NCBI GenBank assembly: GCA_916048115.1
Contig: CAJZGQ010000011.1
Span: 1-18,135 of the forward strand
DNA: 18,135 nt
From: an uncultured Streptococcus sp.
GTDB taxonomy: Bacteria > Bacillota > Bacilli > Lactobacillales > Streptococcaceae
Direction: 5' to 3'
Positions 1 to 6,261 of the stretch are shown piece after piece (position 1 is the stretch's first letter; each line of letters begins with the position of its first letter). The notes beneath the pieces were generated by a model, which saw only the letters and a program-made list of their open reading frames with translations, was not told the DNA's origin and did not search any database. The translations under genes were made by a program, and so were the position numbers.

Positions 1-36
1 ACTGTGCGGAGGTGGGACGACGAAATCGAATTCTAA
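1..36 (+). CDS. C-terminal end of an upstream plus-strand gene (partial)
   Basis: The window opens inside a plus-strand reading frame whose last 11 residues are TVRRWDDEIEF, followed by a TAA stop at 34-36. The charged, aromatic ending looks like a real protein terminus and it converges on the minus-strand reductase operon that ends at 70. With only 11 residues the family cannot be named, and chance openness of so short a stretch cannot be excluded. Confidence 0.4.
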   Translation, partial: TVRRWDDEIEF

Positions 37-51
37 CGAATTACCGATTTC
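22..51. terminator. Inverted repeat between two convergent genes, possible weak bidirectional terminator
   Basis: GAAATCG (22-28) pairs with CGATTTC (45-51), and inside it AATTC (29-33) pairs with GAATT (38-42) around a TAAC loop with a two-base bulge. The plus-strand stop codon lies in the loop. There is no immediate T-run on either strand, so terminator function is only inferred from the position between convergent genes. Confidence 0.35.
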
Positions 52-69
52 TGTCACACTCTCTTTTTA

Positions 70-1314
70 TTAGTTGCTTGCACCAGAAGTGGCATCAGCA
101 TCTCCGTGGCCTCCGTCACCATGTCCTCCAGCATCAGAAGCACCAGAAGTTGCATCTGCATCACCATGACCACCAGCAGGAGCAAATGGTCCGCTACCAC
201 CTACAAGGCGTTGACCTGTTGTTTGTAGGTACCAGTCTAACCATGGTTTGAAGTTGAAGACAATCTCATTGATACCAGCGTAAGAACCATCTTCATAATA
301 CATAGCTTGGTAGTTGTGGGTGTTGATCACGCCTTCAGGAGATCCTGGAACAATGGTCCGAACGTATTCTTGGTTTCCGTTGCGAAGGGTACCGATCACC
401 CATTCAACGTTTTTCATACGTGCTGGTGGAAGAGAGCCATGAACGGTTGACATTCGGCTTCCTGATTGAGGTGGCACGCGTTTGGCGAACATGGTATCAG
501 GATCTTGATGGGCATTGTTGTAGTAGAGGAATTGGTTGTTATCATCGGCATATGTCAACTCAAATGGCATGGCCTTCAAGAACATATTAATTTGGTCAAC
601 GGTTAGGATACCGTGGTCCAATTTGACATAAGTATCGCCTGATACAGCACCTGTAAGTTCAGCTACTTTTTCAACCCAATCTGGATCATCTGGATCGACC
701 TCAATAACAGTTGTAGCAATTGGATGATTACAATCTAAATCTTCTGGTTCAATTGGTTTTGGTTTTTTCAATTTGGATACAACCTCAACGTATTTCATAA
801 AATTATCCAAGCAGGTTTCGAGGAATTTGACGGTTCCTTCGTTGATGATATTGCCGTTTTCGTCAAAAGCTTCTTTTGCTTTTCCAAGAAGGAATTCATT
901 ACCTGGAAGAGTATAAGCATTGACACCTGGAGCATCAAGGATCTTGCGGAGGTGAACCTGAGCACGTGATGTCCCTTGATCATAGTAGGAAGCACCAACG
1001 ATCATTACTGGTTTGTTTTCAAATGGATGCACCTCAAAAGATAGCCATTCAAGAACAGATTTAAGAGCAGCAGAGATCGTATGGTTGTGCTCTGGAGTAG
1101 CAATGATGACACCATCTGCTCGAGTAATTTTATTGTACAAAAGACGTAATTGGAAACTTTCGTCCCATTTTTCATCTTGGTTAAACATTGGAACTTCATC
1201 GATTTCAAGAACTTCCAATTCAAATTTGATCTTAAATTGGCGGCGAATGAATTCCAAGAGTTTACGGTTATATGATTGATCGTAGTTTGATCCTACAAGT
1301 CCTACAAATTTCAT
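70..1314 (-). CDS. NAD(P)H-dependent FMN reductase fused to a PAS-like domain with a flavinylation tail
   Basis: A 414-residue cytosolic protein with no signal peptide or membrane segment. Residues 1 to about 183 are a flavodoxin-like NADPH-dependent FMN reductase domain: GLVGSN near the N-terminus, ATPEHNHTISAALKSVLEWL, and KPVMIVGAS. After a linker, residues about 232-370 (from LDHG) resemble the PAS-type domain at the C-terminus of DUF438 proteins (MPFELTYADDNNQFLYYNN, FAKRVPPQSG). Residues 381-414 are a Gly/His/Asp/Ala-rich tail with two DATSGAS motifs (387-393 and 407-413), which match the ApbE flavinylation consensus. The start has AGGAG about 10 bases upstream. It is the last gene of the apbE operon, 18 bases after its paralogue. 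I infer that it moves hydride electrons from NAD(P)H through bound FMN to a covalent tail FMN. The final acceptor is unknown. Confidence 0.85.
   Translation of the reverse strand: MKFVGLVGSNYDQSYNRKLLEFIRRQFKIKFELEVLEIDEVPMFNQDEKWDESFQLRLLYNKITRADGVIIATPEHNHTISAALKSVLEWLSFEVHPFENKPVMIVGASYYDQGTSRAQVHLRKILDAPGVNAYTLPGNEFLLGKAKEAFDENGNIINEGTVKFLETCLDNFMKYVEVVSKLKKPKPIEPEDLDCNHPIATTVIEVDPDDPDWVEKVAELTGAVSGDTYVKLDHGILTVDQINMFLKAMPFELTYADDNNQFLYYNNAHQDPDTMFAKRVPPQSGSRMSTVHGSLPPARMKNVEWVIGTLRNGNQEYVRTIVPGSPEGVINTHNYQAMYYEDGSYAGINEIVFNFKPWLDWYLQTTGQRLVGGSGPFAPAGGHGDADATSGASDAGGHGDGGHGDADATSGASN
73..174 (-). repeat. Tandem C-terminal repeat carrying two ApbE flavinylation motifs
   Basis: Inside the 414-residue reductase, the unit GGHGDADATSGAS occurs at residues 381-393 and 401-413, separated by DA plus a partial GGHGD unit. 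Each unit contains D-A-T-S-G-A-S, which fits Dxx(S/T)GA(S/T), so the predicted FMN acceptors are Ser393 and Ser413. The two DNA copies differ at several synonymous positions, so the duplication is not recent and both motifs seem to be kept by selection. Confidence 0.75.
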
Positions 1315-1332
1315 TCTTTTCTGTCTCCTATC

Positions 1333-1938
1333 TTACAAGTTTTCCCAGTCAAATTCTTCAGCATCTTTGCGAAGCAATTCTTGGGCGTTGCGTAATTTGT
1401 CTGTAATTTTTACAAACACACGGAAATCATTGAAGATGGCATCTAATTTTTGAATAACATCCAAATCTACTAAGTCTCCATTTTGATCAAAGGCTTGTAA
1501 TGAATGAGATAGCAAGAATTCATCTGGCAAGACATTCGCCTTAATTTCTGGAGCGTTTAAGATTTGACGGAGTTGGAGTTGGGCGCGTGAAGATCCCAAG
1601 GTACCGTATGATGCCCCAGTAATCATGACTGGTTTGTTCAACAATGGGAAGACTCCGTATGAGAGCCAAGCTAGAGCACTCATCAAGACCGCTGGAATAG
1701 AGTGGTCGTATTCTGGAGTCCCAATAATGACTCCATCAGCCTCCTCAATTTTTGCAACAATATCCAAGACAGCCTCAGGTACTTGTTTGTCGGCTGGTTT
1801 GTTAAAGACAGGGATATCTTTAATTTCGACCAATTCGATCTCAGCCTTATCAGCAAAATGTTTTTGCATGTATTGAAGCAGTTGACGGTTTGTAGAACGT
1901 TTGGAGTTAGTCCCCACAATCGCAATAAGTTTTACCAT
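1333..1938 (-). CDS. NAD(P)H-dependent FMN reductase, single-domain paralogue
   Basis: A 201-residue flavodoxin-like reductase of the NADPH-dependent FMN reductase family. It has GTNSKRSTNR at the N-terminus (flavin phosphate loop), GTPEYDHSIPAVLMSALAWL in the middle and KPVMITGAS downstream. It is clearly paralogous to the N-terminal domain of the next gene but lacks the PAS-like domain and the flavinylation tail. The chosen ATG at 1936-1938 has AAAGGAAA just upstream and starts directly at the conserved MVKLIAIVGT. A longer in-frame start at 1986 would add residues unlike the family and overlap apbE. It sits 25 bases after apbE and 18 bases before the fused paralogue, so the three genes are probably one transcript. 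It may supply reduced flavin or act on a small-molecule acceptor. Confidence 0.85.
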   Translation of the reverse strand: MVKLIAIVGTNSKRSTNRQLLQYMQKHFADKAEIELVEIKDIPVFNKPADKQVPEAVLDIVAKIEEADGVIIGTPEYDHSIPAVLMSALAWLSYGVFPLLNKPVMITGASYGTLGSSRAQLQLRQILNAPEIKANVLPDEFLLSHSLQAFDQNGDLVDLDVIQKLDAIFNDFRVFVKITDKLRNAQELLRKDAEEFDWENL

Positions 1939-1963
1939 GGAAATTTCCTTTCTGATAACAGAA

Positions 1964-2887
1964 TTATAAATAAGATTGAAGCCCACTTGTATAGGCGATC
2001 TTGCCTGATTGAGAAACCAATAAGGTATCTATACCAAGAAGTGATTCAACAGTGTTGAGGATAGAAGCAGGAGCTTCCCCGAACAAGCGGGTAGTCCATA
2101 TCTCCCCGTCTACGGATCGATCAGATATGATGGTGATACTGGCTAAGTCTGTCTCAACCGGATAGCCCGTTGCGCTATCAAAAATGTGGTGAAACGACTG
2201 GCCGTCCACTTCTAAATGACGCTCGTAGATGCCAGAGGTGACAATAGATTTATCCTTGACAGAGAGGACCAGTAGGTGCTGACCTCTTTTTTCGACTGGA
2301 TTTTGAATGCCAATCCGCCAAGGCTGTTGTTTGATGGGGTGTTGGCCGACAGTGAGGATATTTCCTCCAAGATCAATCAAGGCATCTGTTACTCCCTGGC
2401 TCTTTAAAAAAGTCGCAATGCAGTCTGCGCTATAGCCCTTAGCCAAGGCTCCTAAATCAATCTTCATTCCAGGACGCGTCAGAAAGACCGTATGGTTTTC
2501 TGGGTCGAGCTGGATTTGGTGAGGATCGATCTTGGTCAGAGCTTGATCAATTTCCCCTTGCTGGGGACGTCTAGCATCTGAAAATCCAATTCGCCAGGTC
2601 TGTACAAGAGGACCAATGGCAATGTTTAAATGGCTGTTCTGAGCTTGACTATGCAAGGTACCTAATGCAATCAGTTCAAAAAGATCTGGATGTACTTGGA
2701 CAGGAGCAATACCAGCTTGGTGATTGACCTCCATGAGTTCAGAACTTGCATCATTAGCACTGAAGCGATGTTCGTAGGAGCGAAGAAGTTCAAAGCAGCG
2801 GGCTAAGAGTTCATTCGCTCGTGGGTGACAGATCGAAACAGTGATGGTCGTTCCCATCAACCGTTCGGATCGACTACTTAGGTCCAC
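1964..2887 (-). CDS. apbE: FAD:protein FMN transferase (ApbE), cytoplasmic form
   Basis: ApbE transfers FMN from FAD to a Ser or Thr of target proteins. Family motifs seen include LMGTTITVSI near the start, the region IDLGALAKGYSAD followed by ALIDLGGNI, and HIFDSATGYP. In the C-terminal metal-binding segment the usual AD(A/G)xxT reads GEIWTT, a conservative Asp to Glu change. There is no lipobox or signal peptide, so it acts in the cytoplasm, which suits a cytosolic target. The GTG start at 2885-2887 is preferred because AGGAAAGGAT lies about 10 bases upstream and the predicted transcription start lies close to the longer GTG start at 2914. The longer form would be 316 residues, this one 307. 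It is the first gene of the operon and its likely substrate is the tail encoded at 73-174. Confidence 0.9.
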   Translation of the reverse strand: MDLSSRSERLMGTTITVSICHPRANELLARCFELLRSYEHRFSANDASSELMEVNHQAGIAPVQVHPDLFELIALGTLHSQAQNSHLNIAIGPLVQTWRIGFSDARRPQQGEIDQALTKIDPHQIQLDPENHTVFLTRPGMKIDLGALAKGYSADCIATFLKSQGVTDALIDLGGNILTVGQHPIKQQPWRIGIQNPVEKRGQHLLVLSVKDKSIVTSGIYERHLEVDGQSFHHIFDSATGYPVETDLASITIISDRSVDGEIWTTRLFGEAPASILNTVESLLGIDTLLVSQSGKIAYTSGLQSYL

Positions 2888-2922
2888 TAAAAATCTATCC
2901 TTTCCTATTTTCACTTACTTAC

Positions 2923-2951
2923 AGTATATCAAAAAGATATCGTTTTCACAA
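2923..2951 (-). promoter_or_regulatory. Promoter of the apbE-reductase operon
   Basis: Read on the minus strand, TTGTGA (2946-2951) and TATACT (2923-2928) are separated by 17 bases. The spacer contains CGATATCTTTTTGATAT, an imperfect hairpin-like repeat (ATATC and GATAT around five bases, 2926-2940). The layout closely copies the nox promoter on the other strand. Confidence 0.7.
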
Positions 2952-2997
2952 TCCTTTCAAGCATATTGTTTGACATTTTTTGAAACATGTGAAGTGT

Positions 2998-3013
2998 GAT
3001 TTTCTGGAAAATT
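2998..3013. promoter_or_regulatory. CodY-like box in the apbE-nox intergenic region
   Basis: GATTTTCTGGAAAATT contains the symmetric arms ATTTTC and GAAAAT, as in the CodY consensus AATTTTCWGAAAATT, but with a spacer one base longer. Aligned without a gap it has about three mismatches. This is a sequence resemblance only. Confidence 0.35.
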
Positions 3014-3029
3014 GAAAAAAAGATCACAA
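3012..3029. promoter_or_regulatory. Rex-like operator candidate upstream of nox
   Basis: On the minus strand this reads TTGTGATCTTTTTTTCAA, matching 11 of 14 defined positions of the Rex consensus TTGTGAANNNNTTCACAA. Rex is an NADH/NAD sensor known to control fermentation and oxidase genes in streptococci, so the site is plausible here, but the match is imperfect and the region is A/T-rich. Confidence 0.35.
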
Positions 3030-3045
3030 ATTCTGAGCAAAATAA

Positions 3046-3075
3046 TTGTAACCGATATCATTTTTATGATATACT
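3046..3075 (+). promoter_or_regulatory. nox promoter with an overlapping inverted repeat
   Basis: TTGTAA (3046-3051) and TATACT (3070-3075) are separated by 18 bases. The perfect inverted repeat ATATCAT-TTTT-ATGATAT (3055-3072) fills the spacer and enters the -10 box, so a bound repressor there would block RNA polymerase. The ribosome binding site AGGTAGGA lies just before the nox ATG. Confidence 0.7.
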
Positions 3076-3111
3076 CAGGAAGTAAATTAAATTAAAGGTA
3101 GGAATTATTCT

Positions 3112-4488
3112 ATGAGTAAAATCGTTGTTGTAGGAGCTAACCACGCTGGTACTGCTTGTATTAACACTATGCTTGATAATTTTGGAAATGAAAATGAAAT
3201 TGTAGTTTTTGACCAAAACTCAAACATTTCATTCCTTGGATGTGGGATGGCGCTTTGGATCGGTGAGCAAATCGATGGTCCTGAAGGTCTTTTCTATTCT
3301 GACAAAGAAAAATTGGAAGCAAAAGGTGCAAAAGTCTACATGAACTCTCCTGTTCTTTCAATTGACTATGACAACAAAGTGGTAACAGCGGAAGTTGATG
3401 GGAAAGAACACAAAGAATCATACGAAAAATTGATCTTTGCGACTGGATCAACACCAATCATTCCTCCAATTAAAGGAGTTGAAATCGTTCCTGGTAACCG
3501 CGAATTCAAAGCAACTCTTGAAAATCTTCAATTCGTTAAATTGTACCAAAACGCTGAAGAAGTGATCGAAAAATTGAAAGACAACAGCAAACATTTGAAC
3601 CGTATCGCAGTAGTTGGTGGTGGTTACATCGGTGTTGAACTTGCTGAAGCTTTCGAACGTCTTGGTAAAGATGTTGTCTTGGTGGATATCGTGGACACTG
3701 TTTTGAATGGTTACTACGACAAAGACTTCACAGACATCATGGCGAAAAACTTGGAAGACCACAACATCCGTTTGGCACTTGGACAAACTGTTCAAGCGGT
3801 TGAAGGAGACGGTAAGGTAGAACGCCTTGTAACCGATAAAGAAACCTTCGATGTAGATATGGTTATCTTGGCTGTTGGTTTCCGTCCTAATACAGCTCTT
3901 GCTGATGGTAAGATCGAACTCTTCCGCAATGGTGCTTTCCTTGTTGATAAGAAACAAGAAACGTCACTTCCAGGTGTATACGCAGTTGGTGACTGTGCGA
4001 CTATCTTCGATAACGCTCGTAACGAAATGAGCTACATCGCTCTTGCGTCTAATGCGGTTCGTTCAGGTATTGTCGGTGCCTACAATGCGACTGGTCATGA
4101 ATTAGAAGGAATCGGTGTTCAAGGTTCTAACGGTATCTCTATCTACGGCCTTCACATGGTTTCAACTGGTTTGACGCTTGAAAAAGCGAAAGCTGCAGGC
4201 TTCAATGCCACTGAAACTGGCTTTAACGACCTTCAAAAACCTGAATTTATCAAACACGATAACTATGAAGTTGGTATCAAGATCGTCTATGATAAAGATA
4301 CTCGTCAAATCCTAGGAGCTCAAATGGTATCACGTGATAGCGCCATTTCAATGGCTATCCACATGTTCTCACTTGCGATTCAAGAACACGTGACGATTGA
4401 TAAATTGGCTTTGACGGACTTGTTCTTCTTGCCACACTTCAACAAACCATACAACTACATCACAATGGCAGCTTTAACTGCTGAATAA
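3112..4488 (+). CDS. nox: Water-forming NADH oxidase
   Basis: A 458-residue FAD-dependent pyridine nucleotide-disulphide oxidoreductase that reduces O2 to water with NADH, giving oxygen tolerance and NAD+ regeneration in catalase-negative streptococci. The N-terminal FAD fold starts at [11 protein letters not shown]. The single redox cysteine Cys44 lies in [10 protein letters not shown] and would cycle through a sulphenic acid. The NADH-binding Rossmann segment [17 protein letters not shown] is at about 165-181, the second FAD motif YAVGDCA near 290-296, and the dimerisation domain fills the C-terminus. Length and motifs are those of NOX-2 type enzymes. Coenzyme A disulphide reductases are close relatives, but the context and sequence favour Nox. 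It is transcribed alone, from a promoter facing apbE, and ends at a strong terminator. Confidence 0.93.
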   Translation: MSKIVVVGANHAGTACINTMLDNFGNENEIVVFDQNSNISFLGCGMALWIGEQIDGPEGLFYSDKEKLEAKGAKVYMNSPVLSIDYDNKVVTAEVDGKEHKESYEKLIFATGSTPIIPPIKGVEIVPGNREFKATLENLQFVKLYQNAEEVIEKLKDNSKHLNRIAVVGGGYIGVELAEAFERLGKDVVLVDIVDTVLNGYYDKDFTDIMAKNLEDHNIRLALGQTVQAVEGDGKVERLVTDKETFDVDMVILAVGFRPNTALADGKIELFRNGAFLVDKKQETSLPGVYAVGDCATIFDNARNEMSYIALASNAVRSGIVGAYNATGHELEGIGVQGSNGISIYGLHMVSTGLTLEKAKAAGFNATETGFNDLQKPEFIKHDNYEVGIKIVYDKDTRQILGAQMVSRDSAISMAIHMFSLAIQEHVTIDKLALTDLFFLPHFNKPYNYITMAALTAE

Positions 4489-4499
4489 TGAATAAATGA

Positions 4500-4533
4500 A
4501 AAACAAAGCTAGCGGTGCTAGTTTTGTTTTTTT
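4500..4533 (+). terminator. Rho-independent terminator of nox
   Basis: A 14-bp stem AAAACAAAGCTAGC / GCTAGTTTTGTTTT with one G-U pair and a GGT loop is followed by further Ts. It begins 12 bases after the nox stop codon. Confidence 0.9.
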
Positions 4534-4569
4534 CTGTCTTTACATGTATTCAGAGGCAGTGAAATAAGG

Positions 4570-4575
4570 TATAAT
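4570..4575 (+). promoter_or_regulatory. -10 box of the ClC gene
   Basis: A perfect TATAAT lies 31 bases before the ClC start codon. No good -35 hexamer is seen at 16-18 bases; TTTACA at 4539 is too far away. AAGGAG at 4594-4599 is the ribosome binding site. Confidence 0.5.
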
Positions 4576-4606
4576 GAATAGGATAAGAGTTTGAAGGAGT
4601 TAGGGA

Positions 4607-6151
4607 ATGTCTGCTAAAGAAGAAGCCTTTAAAAATGAATTTCAATTTGCCTCTAGTTCGATTGTGGCCCATATTGTCAGAGGTGTTCTGGTTGGGATCG
4701 TTGTGGGCTGCATCGTCTCGAGTTTTCGTTTTTTGATCGAACATATTTTTCATTTTGTTCAAGGCGTTTACAAGGAGATGTCTGGTCAACCATTTTATTT
4801 GTTTGCGATGCTGTTGGGGTATGGGGTGATCGTACTGATTGCTGGTCGCCTCATTCGCACTAATCGGGATATCAAAGGATCAGGAATTCCGCAAGTCGAA
4901 GCAGAACTTAAGGGGCTCTTGGCGGTGAGTTGGTGGGATACCTTGTGGAAGAAGTATATTTTAGGTGTCTTGGCCATCGGAAGTGGCTTGATGCTTGGTC
5001 GTGAAGGTCCTAGTATTCAATTAGGGGCGATGGGTGGAAAAGGAGTGGCCCATCATTTGAAGGTCAGCCCAGTTGAGGAGCGGTCTTTGATTGCAAGTGG
5101 GGCTGCCGCTGGTCTTGCCGCTGCCTTTAATGCACCTATAGCGGGGCTTTTATTTGTGGTTGAAGAGGTCTACCATCATTTTTCACGTTTCTTTTGGATT
5201 TCGACCTTGGCTGCTAGTTTGACGGCTAATTTTATTTCACTCAATGTCTTTGGTCAAACACCAGTGCTTCATATGCCACAAAATATTCCACCTCTCCATC
5301 TGTCTCAGTACTGGATTTATCTTTTTCTTGGAGTCTTTTTAGGGGCAGCGGGTTATGTCTACGAAATAGTGGTTCTCAATATCGGCCGACTCTATCGTTT
5401 GCTAGAGAAGATTTTCCATGTTCCTTCTCATTATTCTTCCTTATTTGCCTTTATCTTGATTCTTCCAATCGGCTATTTTCTTCCTCAAATTCTTGGTGGT
5501 GGGAACCAATTGGTCTTGGATTTAGCTCGAGTACCGTATCCAGTGCTGACCATCCTTCTCTATTTTGTGATCCGTTTCATCTGGAGTATGTTGAGCTATG
5601 GTAGTGGCCTGCCTGGAGGAATTTTCCTGCCCATACTAGCATTAGGATCTCTTTTAGGAGCCATCGTTGGAACCTTCCTTCAAAACATTGGCTTTATCTC
5701 TCAAAACCAGCTGCCCCTTTTCATCATTTTAGGAATGAGTGGGTATTTTGGGGCTATTTCAAAAGCGCCATTAACAGCTATGATCTTGGTAACAGAGATG
5801 GTCGGTGATATTCGCAGTTTAATGCCCCTAGGAATGGTGACTTTGCTAGCTTATATGATCATGGATCTCTTCCATGGAGCGCCAGTCTATGAAGCCATGC
5901 TCGAGCAATTGTTGCCGGATAAGGCGCAAGAAGAAGGAGAGTTGACTTTAATTGAGATCCCTGTATCAGAAAAGATTGCAGGAAAGCAAGTTCATGAACT
6001 GCACCTCCCTCAAGATATCTTGATCACCACGCAAATGCGAAGCGGTAAGAGCTATACGGTCAATGGTGCGACTCGCTTGTATCTAGGGGATAGCATCTTT
6101 GTGGTGGTTAAAGAATCCGAAATTGGACGGGTTAAGGATATTCTTTTGTAA
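4607..6151 (+). CDS. ClC-family chloride/proton antiporter with C-terminal TrkA-C domain
   Basis: A 514-residue polytopic membrane protein. The ClC anion-site motifs are all present: GSGIP at 91-95, GREGP at 131-135 with the gating glutamate Glu133, and GLPGGIFLP further on. Glu186-Glu187 in FVVEEVYHHF match the internal proton glutamate region of ClC-ec1, and a tyrosine is kept in APVYEAML. Both glutamates suggest a Cl-/H+ exchanger rather than a channel, and the canonical GSGIP argues against the fluoride-specific branch. The last 70 or so residues, from LTLIEIPVSEKIAGKQV to VVVKESEIGRV, form a TrkA-C (RCK-C) ligand-binding domain, a known ClC fusion likely to be regulatory. It is a single gene with its own -10 and AAGGAG. 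The likely role is acid resistance or volume control. Confidence 0.9.
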   Translation: MSAKEEAFKNEFQFASSSIVAHIVRGVLVGIVVGCIVSSFRFLIEHIFHFVQGVYKEMSGQPFYLFAMLLGYGVIVLIAGRLIRTNRDIKGSGIPQVEAELKGLLAVSWWDTLWKKYILGVLAIGSGLMLGREGPSIQLGAMGGKGVAHHLKVSPVEERSLIASGAAAGLAAAFNAPIAGLLFVVEEVYHHFSRFFWISTLAASLTANFISLNVFGQTPVLHMPQNIPPLHLSQYWIYLFLGVFLGAAGYVYEIVVLNIGRLYRLLEKIFHVPSHYSSLFAFILILPIGYFLPQILGGGNQLVLDLARVPYPVLTILLYFVIRFIWSMLSYGSGLPGGIFLPILALGSLLGAIVGTFLQNIGFISQNQLPLFIILGMSGYFGAISKAPLTAMILVTEMVGDIRSLMPLGMVTLLAYMIMDLFHGAPVYEAMLEQLLPDKAQEEGELTLIEIPVSEKIAGKQVHELHLPQDILITTQMRSGKSYTVNGATRLYLGDSIFVVVKESEIGRVKDILL

Positions 6152-6164
6152 AAGACAGATTCTC

Positions 6165-6178
6165 AGAAAAGCTTTTCT
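6165..6178 (+). terminator. Weak hairpin after the ClC gene
   Basis: The palindrome AGAAAAGCTTTTCT lies 14 bases after the ClC stop and is followed by an A/T-rich stretch. The stem is short and A/T-rich with no clear T-run, so this is a poor terminator candidate; no better one is visible. Confidence 0.3.
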
Positions 6179-6185
6179 ATTATTA

Positions 6186-6200
6186 AATTTTCAGACAATT
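6186..6200. promoter_or_regulatory. CodY box upstream of the efe-tat operon
   Basis: AATTTTCAGACAATT matches 14 of 15 positions of the CodY consensus AATTTTCWGAAAATT. It ends one base before the -35 hexamer of the iron-uptake operon, a position compatible with control by the branched-chain amino acid/GTP-responsive regulator CodY. Binding is inferred from sequence only. Confidence 0.6.
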
Positions 6201-6201
6201 A

Positions 6202-6230
6202 TTGAAAAATGAGAAAACTTCTGGTAAAAT
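6202..6230 (+). promoter_or_regulatory. Promoter of the efe-tat operon
   Basis: TTGAAA (6202-6207) and TAAAAT (6225-6230) are separated by 17 bases, with TGG just before the -10 box (extended -10). This argues against any efeO start codon inside this stretch. Confidence 0.75.
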
Positions 6231-6261
6231 AAGAGCAAGAATGAATGAGGAGAAGCTTTTC

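Noticed and set aside
12..251. 79-residue plus-strand frame rich in His and Gln
   Set aside because: It is the antisense shadow of the repetitive reductase tail; the odd composition comes from the repeat on the other strand.
1939..1986. Longer start for the single-domain FMN reductase
   Set aside because: It would overlap apbE, adds residues not seen in the family, and passes over the good ribosome binding site before 1938.
3448..3957. 169-residue minus-strand frame across nox
   Set aside because: It lies entirely inside nox, has no ribosome binding site and shows no family motifs; codon bias of nox leaves its antisense frame open.
4539..4544. TTTACA as -35 box of the ClC gene
   Set aside because: The spacer to the TATAAT would be 25 bases, too long for a sigma-A promoter.
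6202..6261. Longer efeO start giving 310 residues
   Set aside because: The TTG at 6202 is the -35 hexamer, and the extra residues would hide the lipoprotein signal that starts at 6262 behind GAGGAG.
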